From assembly GCF_018919215.1 (NCBI RefSeq), contig NZ_JAHLQK010000002.1:248001-312000 (forward strand): 64,000 nucleotides of DNA. The letters run 5' to 3'. The stretch is from Alkaliphilus flagellatus (lineage in GTDB: Bacteria > Bacillota > Clostridia > Peptostreptococcales > Natronincolaceae). How positions within the stretch are numbered: the stretch's first letter is position 1; the number at the start of each line of letters is the position of its first letter. The position numbers and the translations under genes are program-made. Under the pieces are notes generated by a model, which worked only from the letters and a program-made list of their open reading frames with translations, was not told where the DNA came from and ran no database searches. This document shows positions 34,306-43,794 of the stretch, piece after piece.

Positions 34306-34905
34306 ATGTCGATTGAAAAAAAGCTAATAGATGGTTTGAAAAACGAATTAAAGTTATCTGAAGATAAGTTAGAGATAGTAACATTTGGCTATAGATTACT
34401 TATATATAGCATTTTAGGCTATTCTTTTATAGTTTTAGTAGCTCTATTATTTGGAACATTGGGTGCCTCATTAACTGCAGCTATAACAGCTTCTTTATTT
34501 AGAATTTTTTCAGGTGGTGCTCATGCCAGCACCCAAAAAAGATGTACAATTATAGGAGCTGTAATTTTTAATTTAATTGGACTTACAGCTACTATTTGTT
34601 ATAATAGCATATCTTTGTACTTAATAAATTTGCTCTTCTGGATTACTGCTATAGTCGCTCTAATTACCTTTATTTTATATGCACCAGCTGACACTCCAGG
34701 TAAGCCAATTACTACTAAAGTCCAAAGGGATAAATTGAAAAAAATATCTATTGCACTTTTAGTTATTTGGATTGTATTAAGTAAATTTGTTTTTAAAGGG
34801 GAAACAAATACATATAAACTATATCTCTTATCTAGCACATTAGGTTTAGCATGGCAAAGTGTAAGCTTATGGCCCTCTACTTATCGATGGATCATATTCA
34901 AGTAA
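34306..34905 (+). CDS. agrB: AgrB-type peptide processing protease
   Basis: A 199-residue integral membrane cysteine protease that cyclises and cleaves AgrD. The catalytic pair is His73 and Cys80 in FSGGAHASTQKRC, the spacing known for S. aureus AgrB. Five or six hydrophobic helices follow, with APADTPGKPIT between two of them as in other AgrB proteins. ATG 34306 has a modest purine-rich site. The agrD gene starts 21 bases downstream. A 0A box lies upstream. Confidence 0.93.
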   Translation: MSIEKKLIDGLKNELKLSEDKLEIVTFGYRLLIYSILGYSFIVLVALLFGTLGASLTAAITASLFRIFSGGAHASTQKRCTIIGAVIFNLIGLTATICYNSISLYLINLLFWITAIVALITFILYAPADTPGKPITTKVQRDKLKKISIALLVIWIVLSKFVFKGETNTYKLYLLSSTLGLAWQSVSLWPSTYRWIIFK

Positions 34906-34926
34906 AAGAATTAAGGAGGAATAAAA

Positions 34927-35049
34927 ATGAAGAGAAAATTAATGGGATTAATAGTAACACTTTTAAGTTTTTTTGCTTTAGCTAATGTAGCTTCTGCAAG
35001 TACTGTAATAAGCTATCAGCCAGAACTTCCAAAGTCTTTAAAAAAATAA
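34927..35049 (+). CDS. agrD: AgrD-type cyclic peptide autoinducer precursor (Ser ring residue)
   Basis: A 40-codon gene with strong RBS AAGGAGGAAT, directly after agrB. The product has a basic amphipathic leader (MKRKLMGLIVTLLSFFALAN), a core VASASTVISY and the acidic AgrB-recognition tail QPELPKSLKK, the layout of clostridial AgrD. By alignment with the C. perfringens core ACLWFTHQPE, the ring cysteine is replaced by Ser25, so the peptide would be a true lactone, likely the ring S-T-V-I-S or with Tyr. The exact ends cannot be told from sequence. Confidence 0.88.
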   Translation: MKRKLMGLIVTLLSFFALANVASASTVISYQPELPKSLKK

Positions 35050-35108
35050 GTACAAAATAAGTAAAAATAAGGCCTAGCAAATAATCATTACATCAAGGAT
35101 GAAGCCAT

Positions 35109-35573
35109 ATGCAATACTTAACACATTTTGTACATGCATTTTTAATGTTTGTTGCCCCTTTAAAGTTTTTAAATTATAAGTCGACTATTAAACAAAGAGC
35201 CCTATTTACATTAATTTATGGCTTGGCGATAATTTTTTCGAGGAGAATATATGATTTTCTTCCATTGACTTTTGGAACGCATACTATATTACTGGTTATT
35301 ATAAGCTCAGTATTATTTAAAAATATAGTAAAGGAGATTAGTTGGCTAAAATCTGTATATACAGCTTTAATTCTCTTTATATCTGTATTAATAAATGATG
35401 CACTTATACTATTGCCTAGTATGAAATTATTTGATTTAACTGTACAAAAAATAGAGAATAGTAGTTTTTTAATATTATTTTCAATAATTATACCCAACGC
35501 TACTTTAATAATAATGTATATTGTTGGACATTTGAAAAATAAAAAAGACAAACAAATTTCTTTAAATAGCTAA
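35109..35573 (+). CDS. Small polytopic membrane protein of the agr cassette
   Basis: A 154-residue hydrophobic protein with about five membrane helices, for example THFVHAFLMFVAPLKFL and SVYTALILFISVLINDALIL, and a basic tail (KNKKDKQIS). I do not recognise the family. It resembles in size and helix number the membrane half of AgrC-like receptors, while the kinase encoded next has only two helices of its own; the two may form a split receptor. RBS AAGGATGA precedes ATG 35109. A terminator follows, so it can be co-transcribed with agrBD. Confidence 0.6.
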   Translation: MQYLTHFVHAFLMFVAPLKFLNYKSTIKQRALFTLIYGLAIIFSRRIYDFLPLTFGTHTILLVIISSVLFKNIVKEISWLKSVYTALILFISVLINDALILLPSMKLFDLTVQKIENSSFLILFSIIIPNATLIIMYIVGHLKNKKDKQISLNS

Positions 35574-35577
35574 AAAA

Positions 35578-35615
35578 TAACTTCAGCCCTTAACAGAGGT
35601 TGGAGTTGTTTTTTA
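35578..35615 (+). terminator. Terminator of the agrBD operon
   Basis: AACTTCAGCC pairs with GGTTGGAGTT (two G-U pairs), followed by TGTTTTTT, right after the membrane protein gene. Confidence 0.8.
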
Positions 35616-35923
35616 TAACACATAGAAATTATGTGCTTTTTAAAATTGAGTATAAGTCATAATTTCTGTAATGTGTTTAAATAAAATCCACATTAAGAAT
35701 CTTTGAGAAAGATTTTGTTCTAATTTACTTAAGTAAATTACATAATGGAATTTAGTACTCAAAGCCTATTGTGTATAAAAAGCAAGCGGAATATTTTTAA
35801 AGCAAATAAAGGAATATATCAAGATGTGTCGAATATACTGTTGTTAGCTAGTATTAGTTTCAGATCGTAATAAGTTAAAAAAAAGACAAGTATACACTTT
35901 CTAGAATAGTAGGTGAATAAATA
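35616..35923 (+). promoter_or_regulatory. Promoter region of the agr kinase with a Spo0A box
   Basis: This 308-base region has no gene. TGTCGAA at 35827-35833 lies in ATATATCAAGATGTGTCGAATA, which matches the sequence upstream of agrB at all but two or three positions. No other clear motif was found. Confidence 0.5.
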
Positions 35924-36823
35924 TTGAAGACTAAAATATTTAGGTTAAGTTTAAATGATAAAAAAGATAATGTTAAAATGTTATTTTTGGCCCAGGTTTT
36001 TGTTATAATTGCAACTATGGTTTATTTTAGTTTAGCTAAATGGAACATGATAGAGGAACAGCACCATCCTATTGCTGGAGATAGAGTATTAATGGCTTTA
36101 CTTATATTATGTGGAGTTGTTGGAATTGGATCAATGTACTTATTTAATGAAGTAGTAAAGTTAATTGAGAAGGAAAAGGATTATGAATTACAAAGAATTA
36201 AAATTGTACAAATGCAGGAATTCAATGATTTGTTAAGGGCTCAAAAACATGATTTTTCAAACAATCTTCAAGTAATATGGGGAATGCTAAGTCTTGGAAA
36301 AGCTGATAAAGCAAAGGCCTATTTAGAAAACTATACAAATATGTTAAAAATAGACGAAGAAGAACTAGAAGAAATTAATCAAATAAATAATACTTATTTA
36401 TATACCTTGTTTTTAAACAAGTGCTATATGTGTAAAGACATGGAGATAGATATTCATTATAGTATAGATCCAAATATTTCTCTAGATAGATTTAATCCAA
36501 TTGACCTTATTAGAATATTTGGCAACTTAATTGATAACGCTATTTATGCTGTAAAGGAGTTAGAAAAACAATATAGAGAGATTTTAGTAGATATATATTG
36601 TGATGACAATAATTACTTTTTTAGTGTTTGTAATAAAGGCTCTGTAATACCTAATGATATGAAGAATAAAATATTTAAACAAGGATTCACTACTAAAGGA
36701 AACAATGGGAGTGGTATGGGGTTATATAATGTTAATCAATTAACAAATAAGTATAGAGGAAAGGTTTGGGTTGAAAGTAATGAGCATAGCGGAACCCAAT
36801 TTGTTGTAAATATACCTAAATAA
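35924..36823 (+). CDS. AgrC/Spo0B-like GHKL sensor histidine kinase
   Basis: A 299-residue kinase. Two membrane helices (about 20-38 and 54-76) precede a dimerisation helix with the phospho-acceptor His109 in RAQKHDFSNNLQVIWGML, the N-box GNLIDNAIYAV and a GHKL ATP lid GNNGSGMGLYNVNQL. The HDFSNN H-box is typical of AgrC and CitA/DcuS-type kinases. No response regulator gene is in the cassette. The start is TTG 35924 with AGTAGGTGA upstream. A separate promoter with a 0A box suggests expression in stationary phase. Confidence 0.85.
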   Translation: MKTKIFRLSLNDKKDNVKMLFLAQVFVIIATMVYFSLAKWNMIEEQHHPIAGDRVLMALLILCGVVGIGSMYLFNEVVKLIEKEKDYELQRIKIVQMQEFNDLLRAQKHDFSNNLQVIWGMLSLGKADKAKAYLENYTNMLKIDEEELEEINQINNTYLYTLFLNKCYMCKDMEIDIHYSIDPNISLDRFNPIDLIRIFGNLIDNAIYAVKELEKQYREILVDIYCDDNNYFFSVCNKGSVIPNDMKNKIFKQGFTTKGNNGSGMGLYNVNQLTNKYRGKVWVESNEHSGTQFVVNIPK

Positions 36824-37089
36824 GATGGAAAATAATGTATATACTGTAGGAGTCATATTAGACTATATTTTCTCAAAATTCATTAAAATATAAACTTTTT
36901 TAAAAAAGTATCATTATTAATTAGCTGAAATTACAATGTTTGACATAGTATTAAACAAAATTTTTAACAATTCTAAAAAGTTGCTCTATAAATTTGCAAT
37001 TTTTTTTTATATAATAGTATTGTATACAAGACACAAAATTTTGTCTTTTATAGATAATAATTTTAAATATATATTAAGGGGGAATAAAA

Positions 37090-40000
37090 ATGGCAAGAAA
37101 AATGAAAACCATGGATGGTAATGCTGCAGCTGCCCATGTTGCTTATGCTTTTACAGATGTAGCCGCTATCTATCCTATCACACCATCTTCAAATATGGCA
37201 GAAAACGTTGATGAGTGGAGTGCTAATGGACAAAAAAACATTTTTGGACAAACAGTTCAAGTAACCGAGATGCAATCTGAGGCAGGAGCCGCAGGAGCAG
37301 TTCACGGTTCATTATCAGCAGGTGCTTTAACTACAACATTTACAGCATCTCAAGGTTTATTATTAATGATTCCTAATATGTATAAAATTGCAGGAGAATT
37401 ATTACCAGGAGTATTTCATGTAAGTGCTCGTGCTATTGCTGGACATGCACTTTCAATATTTGGTGATCATTCTGACGTAATGGCTGCAAGACAAACGGGA
37501 TGTGCTATGCTTGCTTCTGGTAGTGTTCAAGAAGTTATGGACTTAGCAGGAGTAGCTCATTTAACTGCTATTAAAGGAAGAGTACCATTTATTAATTTCT
37601 TTGATGGTTTCAGAACTTCTCACGAAATGCAAAAAATTGAAGTATTAGAATATGATGAGCTTGCAAATCTTGTAGATTGGGAAGCTGTTAAAGCTTTCAG
37701 AAATAGAGGATTAAATCCAGAGCATCCATATTTAAAAGGAACAGCTCAAAACCCAGATATTTTCTTCCAAGCTAAGGAAGCTGCTAATACATATTACGCT
37801 GCTATTCCTGATCTTGTAAATGATTACATGAAGGAAATAACTAAATTAACAGGTAGACACTATGCTCCATTTACTTACTATGGTGCAGAAGATGCAGAAG
37901 ACATTATTATTGCAATGGGTTCTGTAACAGAAACAACTGAAGAAGTAGTAGACCACTTAAATGCAAAGGGAGAAAAAGTAGGTCTTATAAAAGTACATCT
38001 GTACAGACCTTTCTCAGAAAAATATTTCTTTGATGTTCTTCCAAAAACAGTGAAGAGAATAGCTGTACTTGATAGAACTAAAGAGCCAGGTGCACTAGGC
38101 GAGCCATTATACCAAGATATTAGAACATTATTCTTCGATAAGGAAAATGCTCCTCTAATAGTAGGCGGAAGATATGGTCTTGGATCTAAGGATACAATTC
38201 CGGCTCAAGTTAAAGCAGTATTTACTAACCTTAAATCAGAAAAACCTAAAAATGGCTTCACTATTGGTATAGTAGATGATGTTACAAACACATCTCTACC
38301 TGTAGAAGAGGACGTTGTAACTGCTCCAGAAGGAACAATTAGATGTAAGTTCTGGGGATTAGGATCTGACGGAACAGTAGGTGCAAACAAGAGTGCTATC
38401 CAAATCATTGGAGATAATACAGACATGTACGCACAAGCATACTTTGCATATGACTCCAAAAAATCTGGTGGTGTTACAATTTCTCACTTACGTTTTGGTA
38501 AGCAGCCTATTAAGTCTACCTATTTAATTGACCAAGCAGACTTTATTGCTTGTCACAACCAGGGATATGTATACCAATACGATCTAGTAAAGGGACTTAA
38601 AAAAGGTGGAACATTCTTACTTAACTGTATCTGGTCACCAGAAGAGTTAGAAGAAAAACTACCTGCATCAATTAAAAAATATATTGCAGATAACAACATT
38701 AATTTCTATATATTAAATGCAACTAAAATTGCATCTGAAATTGGACTAGGTGGAAGAATTAATATGATTATGCAATCTGCATTCTTTAAGTTATCACAAG
38801 TTATTCCAGTGGAGGATGCTATTAAGTACTTAAAGGAAGCTGTTGTAGATTCTTACGGATTAAAAGGTGACAAAATAGTTAATATGAATAACGAGGCTAT
38901 CGATCGTGGTGTACATGCATTAGTTAAGATTGATGTACCTGCTAGTTGGGGTAGTGTAGTTGAAGAAGCTGCTGCTACAGTTGCTCAAGATGAGCCAGAT
39001 TTTATCAAAAATATCTTAAGACCAATGACAGCACAGCAAGGTGATGATCTTCCGGTAAGTGCTTTTGTTGATATGGCTGATGGATCATTCCCAATGGGAA
39101 CTTCAAGCTTTGAAAAACGTGGTATTGCTGTAAATGTACCAGAGTGGTATAGCGACAAGTGTATCCAATGTAACCAATGTTCATTTGTATGTCCACATGC
39201 AGCTATTAGACCATTCTTATTAGACGAAGAAGAGGTTAAAAATGCTCCAGAAGGATTCAATACAATAAAAGCAACAGGTAAAGAATTTGACGGATTACAA
39301 TATAAAATCCAAGTAAGTACATTAGACTGTACAGGCTGCGGAAACTGTGTTGACATTTGTCCTGCAAAAGAAAAGGCTATTGCTATGATGCCTCTTGAGC
39401 CACAAGTAGAAACACAGAGAGAAAACTGGGAATACGCAAGAACAGTAACAGATAAATCTCATTTAACAAATAAATTCACATTTAAAGGTAGCCAATTTGC
39501 TCAACCTCTATTTGAGTTCTCAGGAGCTTGTGCAGGTTGTGGAGAAACTCCTTATGTTAAGCTAGTTACTCAATTATTCGGAGATAGAATGATTGTTGCT
39601 AATGCTACAGGCTGTTCTTCAATCTACGGTGGTAGTGCTCCATCTATGCCATATTGTACAAATTCTAAAGGACAAGGTCCAGCTTGGGCTAACTCATTAT
39701 TTGAAGATAATGCTGAATATGGATATGGTATGTTCTTAGCTGTTAAACAAATGAGAAACAAAGTAACAGACCTTATGACTGAAGCATTAGAACTTAATAT
39801 TGCTGAAGAATTAAAAGATGCTTTCAAAGCTTGGTTAGAAGGAAAAGACAATGCAGAAGCTTCTAAGAAAGCTACTTATGAGATGTTACCATTATTAGAT
39901 GCAGCTAAAGGTAATGATGTAATTGATGAAATAATTGAGAAGAAGGACTTCTTAGTTAAGAAATCTCAATGGATCTTCGGTGGAGACGGTTGGGCTTATG

Positions 40001-40608
40001 ACATCGGTTTCGGTGGATTAGACCATGTAATCGCTTCTGGAGATGATGTAAATATTCTTGTTATGGATACAGAGGTTTACTCAAATACAGGAGGTCAAGC
40101 TTCTAAAGCTTCTCCAACAGCAGCTATTGCTAAGTTTGCATCTGCTGGTAAGAGAACCAAGAAAAAAGACCTAGGTATGATTGCTATGAGCTATGGCTAT
40201 GTATATGTAGCTCAAGTATCTGTAGGGGCAGATAAAAATCAATTAATGAAGGCTATGAAAGAAGCAGAAGCGTATAATGGACCATCTATTATCATTGCTT
40301 ACTCACCATGTATCGCTCATGGTATTAAAGCAGGAATGGGTAAAACTCAAGAGCAAGGTAAGAAAGCTGTTGAGGCTGGATACTGGCATCTATACAGATT
40401 CAACCCAGAGTTAAAAGAGCAAGGACAAAATCCATTTACATTAGATTCTAAAGAGCCTACAGCATCATTTAAAGACTTCTTATTAAGTGAAGTACGTTAC
40501 GATTCATTAGTTAAGACATTCCCAGAAGTAGCAGATATGCTATTCGAGAAGTCTCAAAAAGAAGCTAATGAAAGATATGAAACATACAAGCGTTTAGCTG
40601 GAAAATAA
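37090..40608 (+). CDS. nifJ: Pyruvate:ferredoxin (flavodoxin) oxidoreductase
   Basis: A 1172-residue homodimeric PFOR that oxidises pyruvate with CoA to acetyl-CoA, CO2 and reduced ferredoxin. Domains in order: the N-terminal domain (IYPITPSSNMAENVDEWSA), transketolase C-like domain, the gamma-like EKR domain, a two-cluster ferredoxin domain (CIQCNQCSFVCPHA and CTGCGNCVDICPAK, near 690-760) and the TPP domain with GACAGCGETPYVKL, NATGCSSIYGG and GGDGWAYDIGFGGLD. Full length, no damage. ATG 37090 follows AAGGGGGAAT. Codon use is more biased than in neighbours (many AAA, GGT, ACA), as for a highly expressed gene. Confidence 0.98.
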   Translation: MARKMKTMDGNAAAAHVAYAFTDVAAIYPITPSSNMAENVDEWSANGQKNIFGQTVQVTEMQSEAGAAGAVHGSLSAGALTTTFTASQGLLLMIPNMYKIAGELLPGVFHVSARAIAGHALSIFGDHSDVMAARQTGCAMLASGSVQEVMDLAGVAHLTAIKGRVPFINFFDGFRTSHEMQKIEVLEYDELANLVDWEAVKAFRNRGLNPEHPYLKGTAQNPDIFFQAKEAANTYYAAIPDLVNDYMKEITKLTGRHYAPFTYYGAEDAEDIIIAMGSVTETTEEVVDHLNAKGEKVGLIKVHLYRPFSEKYFFDVLPKTVKRIAVLDRTKEPGALGEPLYQDIRTLFFDKENAPLIVGGRYGLGSKDTIPAQVKAVFTNLKSEKPKNGFTIGIVDDVTNTSLPVEEDVVTAPEGTIRCKFWGLGSDGTVGANKSAIQIIGDNTDMYAQAYFAYDSKKSGGVTISHLRFGKQPIKSTYLIDQADFIACHNQGYVYQYDLVKGLKKGGTFLLNCIWSPEELEEKLPASIKKYIADNNINFYILNATKIASEIGLGGRINMIMQSAFFKLSQVIPVEDAIKYLKEAVVDSYGLKGDKIVNMNNEAIDRGVHALVKIDVPASWGSVVEEAAATVAQDEPDFIKNILRPMTAQQGDDLPVSAFVDMADGSFPMGTSSFEKRGIAVNVPEWYSDKCIQCNQCSFVCPHAAIRPFLLDEEEVKNAPEGFNTIKATGKEFDGLQYKIQVSTLDCTGCGNCVDICPAKEKAIAMMPLEPQVETQRENWEYARTVTDKSHLTNKFTFKGSQFAQPLFEFSGACAGCGETPYVKLVTQLFGDRMIVANATGCSSIYGGSAPSMPYCTNSKGQGPAWANSLFEDNAEYGYGMFLAVKQMRNKVTDLMTEALELNIAEELKDAFKAWLEGKDNAEASKKATYEMLPLLDAAKGNDVIDEIIEKKDFLVKKSQWIFGGDGWAYDIGFGGLDHVIASGDDVNILVMDTEVYSNTGGQASKASPTAAIAKFASAGKRTKKKDLGMIAMSYGYVYVAQVSVGADKNQLMKAMKEAEAYNGPSIIIAYSPCIAHGIKAGMGKTQEQGKKAVEAGYWHLYRFNPELKEQGQNPFTLDSKEPTASFKDFLLSEVRYDSLVKTFPEVADMLFEKSQKEANERYETYKRLAGK

Positions 40609-40616
40609 TATAAACA

Positions 40617-40650
40617 AGAGAAGCGGGGCTTATGCCCTGTTTCTTTTTGT
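40617..40650 (+). terminator. Terminator of the PFOR gene
   Basis: AGAAGCGGGGC and GCCCTGTTTCT form an 11-base stem with two G-U pairs around TTAT, followed by a T-run. Confidence 0.85.
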
Positions 40651-40745
40651 TAATAAGAGCATATAATGGGTAATAATAATGGAATAATATATATATGAAA
40701 ATTAGTTATCTATTATTTCTAGATTAGTATTTAGGGGGATTATGG

Positions 40746-42185
40746 ATGAATGTATTTCAAGTTATTACTATACTGTATACAATAATAACTATAATTATTG
40801 GTGTAGATGTATTATTAGACAATCGTGATCCTTCTAGTACGATCGCATGGCTTATGGTTTTATTTCTTTTACCAGGAGTAGGGATTTTTCTATACTTATA
40901 TATTGGACGAAATCATCGTAAACAGAAAACCTTCATTAAAAAAAGAAGAGAAGATTATATTATTTTAAATCATCTATTGAATGAGCAATTAGTATTTACA
41001 AACTATGGAGAATTATTTAAAAGAAATTTTAATGATACTAGAGGAAAGATTATCCCACTTCTATTAAATAATACTCGTTCTCCAATTACGGTAAATAATA
41101 AGGTGAAGGTACTGCAGAATGGTGAGATAACTTTTTCAGAAATGTTAGCTTCTATTAATAACGCAAAAGAGCATATTCACATGGAGTATTATATTATAAA
41201 AGATAGCCATATAGGTAGAAAGTTTCAGCAAGCATTAATAGAAAAGGCACAGGAAGGACTTGAGGTACGTCTCATATATGATGCTGTTGGTAGCTGGAGG
41301 TTGAAAAAGAGTTTTCTTAAACCATTAAAAGATGCAGGAGTGCAAATGGAGGCATTTTTACCTGTAACATTACCTTTGTTTGGAAGTAGACTAAATTATA
41401 GAAATCATAGAAAGATACTAGTTGTAGATGGTAAAGTAGGATTTGTTGGCGGAATTAATATAGGGGATGAATATTTAGGAAAAAATAAAAATATGGGCTT
41501 TTGGAGAGATACCCATCTAAAACTTCAAGGGGAAGCTGTATATGTACTCCAAGGAATATTTTTAGCAGATTGGTACTTTGTTTCTAAGCAAACTATAGAT
41601 GATTTAAAGTATTTTCCACCTCAAGGATATTGTGGAGAAAAAATTGTGCAAATTGCATCTAGTGGTCCAGATTCCTATTGGGCATCTATCCACCAAGCAT
41701 ATTTTTCTGCTATTAATAGTGCGAGGGATAGACTGTATATTACAACTCCATACCTTGTTCCAGATGAAGGTATTTTACTTGCATTAAAAACGGCTGCATT
41801 AAGAGGTGTAGACGTTAGATTACTTCTTCCGATTAAACCAGATCACAAAACTGTATTTTGGGCATCTAAGTCTCATTTTATTGAGTTGCTAGAGGCAGGG
41901 GTAAAGATTTATCAATATGGTAAAGGTTTTGTTCATGGAAAAGTATTTATTGTAGACAATAACTTTACTTCTATAGGTACAGCAAATTTAGATATACGAA
42001 GCTTTAATCTAAATTTTGAAGTAAATGCCTTTATCTATGATAAAGAAGTAAATTACAAAATAGCTAGAGATTTTATAGAAGATTTAAGGGTTAGTAAGGA
42101 AGTTCTGTTAGATGAATATGAAAAAAGGCCCTTTATACACAAGGTTAAAGAGTCTATAGCTAGAGTTTTTTCACCTATACTATAG
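40746..42185 (+). CDS. cls: Cardiolipin synthase
   Basis: A 479-residue phospholipase D-family enzyme that joins two phosphatidylglycerols. Two N-terminal membrane helices (about 2-60, including NRDPSSTIAWLMVLFLLPGV) precede two HKD motifs: NHRKILVVDGKVGFVGGINI near 218-237 and HGKVFIVDNNFTSIGTANLD near 398-417. Length and layout match bacterial Cls. RBS TTAGGGGGATT precedes ATG 40746. It is followed by a strong terminator and appears monocistronic. Confidence 0.96.
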   Translation: MNVFQVITILYTIITIIIGVDVLLDNRDPSSTIAWLMVLFLLPGVGIFLYLYIGRNHRKQKTFIKKRREDYIILNHLLNEQLVFTNYGELFKRNFNDTRGKIIPLLLNNTRSPITVNNKVKVLQNGEITFSEMLASINNAKEHIHMEYYIIKDSHIGRKFQQALIEKAQEGLEVRLIYDAVGSWRLKKSFLKPLKDAGVQMEAFLPVTLPLFGSRLNYRNHRKILVVDGKVGFVGGINIGDEYLGKNKNMGFWRDTHLKLQGEAVYVLQGIFLADWYFVSKQTIDDLKYFPPQGYCGEKIVQIASSGPDSYWASIHQAYFSAINSARDRLYITTPYLVPDEGILLALKTAALRGVDVRLLLPIKPDHKTVFWASKSHFIELLEAGVKIYQYGKGFVHGKVFIVDNNFTSIGTANLDIRSFNLNFEVNAFIYDKEVNYKIARDFIEDLRVSKEVLLDEYEKRPFIHKVKESIARVFSPIL

Positions 42186-42232
42186 AAAAAGATCTAGGGA
42201 GTAGCACAAAAACCATCCCTAGATCTTTTATT
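42186..42232. terminator. Bidirectional terminator between cls and superoxide reductase
   Basis: AAAAGATCTAGGGA (42187-42200) and TCCCTAGATCTTTT (about 42217-42230) are perfect complements with T-rich flanks, serving the two convergent genes. Confidence 0.9.
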
Positions 42233-42248
42233 ATATTACAAGAAAAAA

Positions 42249-42623
42249 CTATTCTACTACGATTTCTTGGCTGCTTTCCCATACGCCATGGATATTGCAG
42301 TAGCTTTGAGCATAAAGAGTACCGGATTTATTTAATTTTACACTAGTGCATCCTACAGGTTCTGTAAAGTTTTCTCCCTCTCCATGAGCTGTAAATGTGA
42401 AGTTAGCAAGCTCCACTGGGAATTTTGCGCCTTCTGCATGAAAATATACTTTAAACCAAGATATGTAGTGTTCTAATGTATTTGGATGACCTATTGCATC
42501 ACCTACAGATACTTTTAATTCAAAAGTTTCTCCTGCCTTTACTTTTTCAGGAGCATGTATTACTGGAACATGTTTTTCACCTTTCCAATCTCCGCTTTGT
42601 AAAAATTGACCAAATGTTTTCAT
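42249..42623 (-). CDS. Superoxide reductase (class II, neelaredoxin/desulfoferrodoxin C-domain)
   Basis: A 124-residue single-domain iron protein that reduces superoxide to peroxide without making oxygen. Ligand motifs are EKHVPVIHAP near 16-25, the GHPNTLEHYISWF histidines near 48-60 and the C-terminal Cys/His pair in SYCNIHGVWES. The N-terminal desulforedoxin domain of class I enzymes is absent. ATG 42623 follows AAGGAAGGATG; the ATG at 42632 is less well placed. It stands alone, as usual for this oxygen-defence gene of anaerobes. Confidence 0.95.
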   Translation of the reverse strand: MKTFGQFLQSGDWKGEKHVPVIHAPEKVKAGETFELKVSVGDAIGHPNTLEHYISWFKVYFHAEGAKFPVELANFTFTAHGEGENFTEPVGCTSVKLNKSGTLYAQSYCNIHGVWESSQEIVVE

Positions 42624-42780
42624 TAAAATCATCCTTCCTTATATGTTATGTGTTTAAGTTTAATCATTATAACCTCAGTTATATATATAACCATTATTTT
42701 AGTTTTATAACAATTTTATTCATAAAATAAAGAACTACTTTTGCAGTTCTTTATTTTAATATATAATTTTAAACTATTAT

Positions 42781-43407
42781 TTATATTGAAACTTTTTGTA
42801 TCTGTTTTATAGCATGTTGCACTTGAGGTATAAGACTAATAATAGCACAAATTAATGTATCAGTTCCAATTATTAATCCATTTACTATAAGTGAGTAAAG
42901 TAGTGGATTCATACCCTCTGGTGCATAAGAGCCGAAGAAGATAACACCTGATAGGAAACTCATAAAGAATTTACCAAATCCTCCTATAAGACAAGATATA
43001 GCAATGTTTTTACGATATAATCCAGCTAGTCCCAAGGCTCCATAGGCTAAAGGATAGTCTAGAAAAAATTGTGCCCAATGTATTATAAATGGATCTTGGA
43101 TTATATTGATCATACCAAAGGCAAATCCAGCCAAAATTCCAGGACCGGGACCAAACATTACAGCGAAAATAAACATAGGTAACATACTTGCAGGTGTTAT
43201 ACTACCACCTTGTGGGAAACGATATAGACGTATATAGGAAAGAACAAAAGATAGGGCTACACATAAACTCCCATATACTATTACTTGAGTATAATTAGAT
43301 TTTTGAACCTCTTTTTTTCTTCTAAAAGCAAAGGCTACAGAAATTAATACTAAGGAAGCTAAAATGATGATGGTTATAGGCTTGAGTTCTAGTAATTTTT
43401 CAAACAT
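42781..43407 (-). CDS. thiT: Thiamine transporter ThiT (ECF S component)
   Basis: A 208-residue, six-helix S component of the energy-coupling factor transporter, preceded by a TPP riboswitch. Family signatures: YGSLCVALSFVLSYIRLYRF, PQGGSITPASMLPMF, and DYPLAYGALGLAGL. It binds thiamine and docks on a shared EcfAAT module encoded elsewhere. ATG 43407 (MFEKLLELKPITI) follows AAAGGATG; the frame is open to 43491 but that part is the riboswitch terminator. Confidence 0.95.
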   Translation of the reverse strand: MFEKLLELKPITIIILASLVLISVAFAFRRKKEVQKSNYTQVIVYGSLCVALSFVLSYIRLYRFPQGGSITPASMLPMFIFAVMFGPGPGILAGFAFGMINIIQDPFIIHWAQFFLDYPLAYGALGLAGLYRKNIAISCLIGGFGKFFMSFLSGVIFFGSYAPEGMNPLLYSLIVNGLIIGTDTLICAIISLIPQVQHAIKQIQKVSI

Positions 43408-43449
43408 AATAATACATCCTTTCTTTGTATCTATCACTGTATGCATATA

Positions 43450-43483
43450 AAAAACGTGAAAAGAAAGCCTTTTCACGTTAATA
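43450..43483 (-). terminator. TPP-riboswitch terminator
   Basis: On the minus strand AACGTGAAAAG and CTTTTCACGTT (43453-43479) form an 11-base stem followed by TTTTTT, between the aptamer and thiT. It is the off-state structure of the expression platform. Confidence 0.9.
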
Positions 43484-43491
43484 ATGTACAT

Positions 43492-43580
43492 AGAATCCGC
43501 TTTTCCTACGCAGGTTTTAACCTACAGGTTCTAAGGGTCGGAATACTCCTCTCAGCACATGGCACCCCCAGCGATAAATA
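43492..43580 (-). ncRNA. TPP riboswitch (THI element)
   Basis: On the minus strand the consensus blocks GGGGTGCC, GTGCTGAGAGG, CCCTTAGAACCTG and ACCTGCGTAGG occur in order and spacing. It lies upstream of thiT and should repress it when thiamine pyrophosphate is abundant. Confidence 0.96.
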
Positions 43581-43794
43581 TTTTTTTCTTTTATTATAAC
43601 ACAATTTCGAAAATAAGTCTTAGATATTTATTTAGAGATAAGTATTATTTTGTTCTATAAAACTAGTACTTTATACCTATATATATATAAATAGCTTATA
43701 CTATATATAAAAATATTACATAATTCTACAATATATGATAAAATAGTAACATATTTATATATTGGTATTAATTTCTTATTAGGAGGAAAAAACT

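Noticed and set aside
36939-37020. A sigma-A promoter for PFOR from TTGACA at about 36939
   Set aside because: No acceptable -10 hexamer lies at 16-18 bases; TATAAT at 37010-37015 has no matching -35. Left unassigned.
36936-37121. A 61-residue gene before PFOR
   Set aside because: Very AT-rich, no RBS, and overlaps the PFOR start region, which is better explained as promoter and leader.
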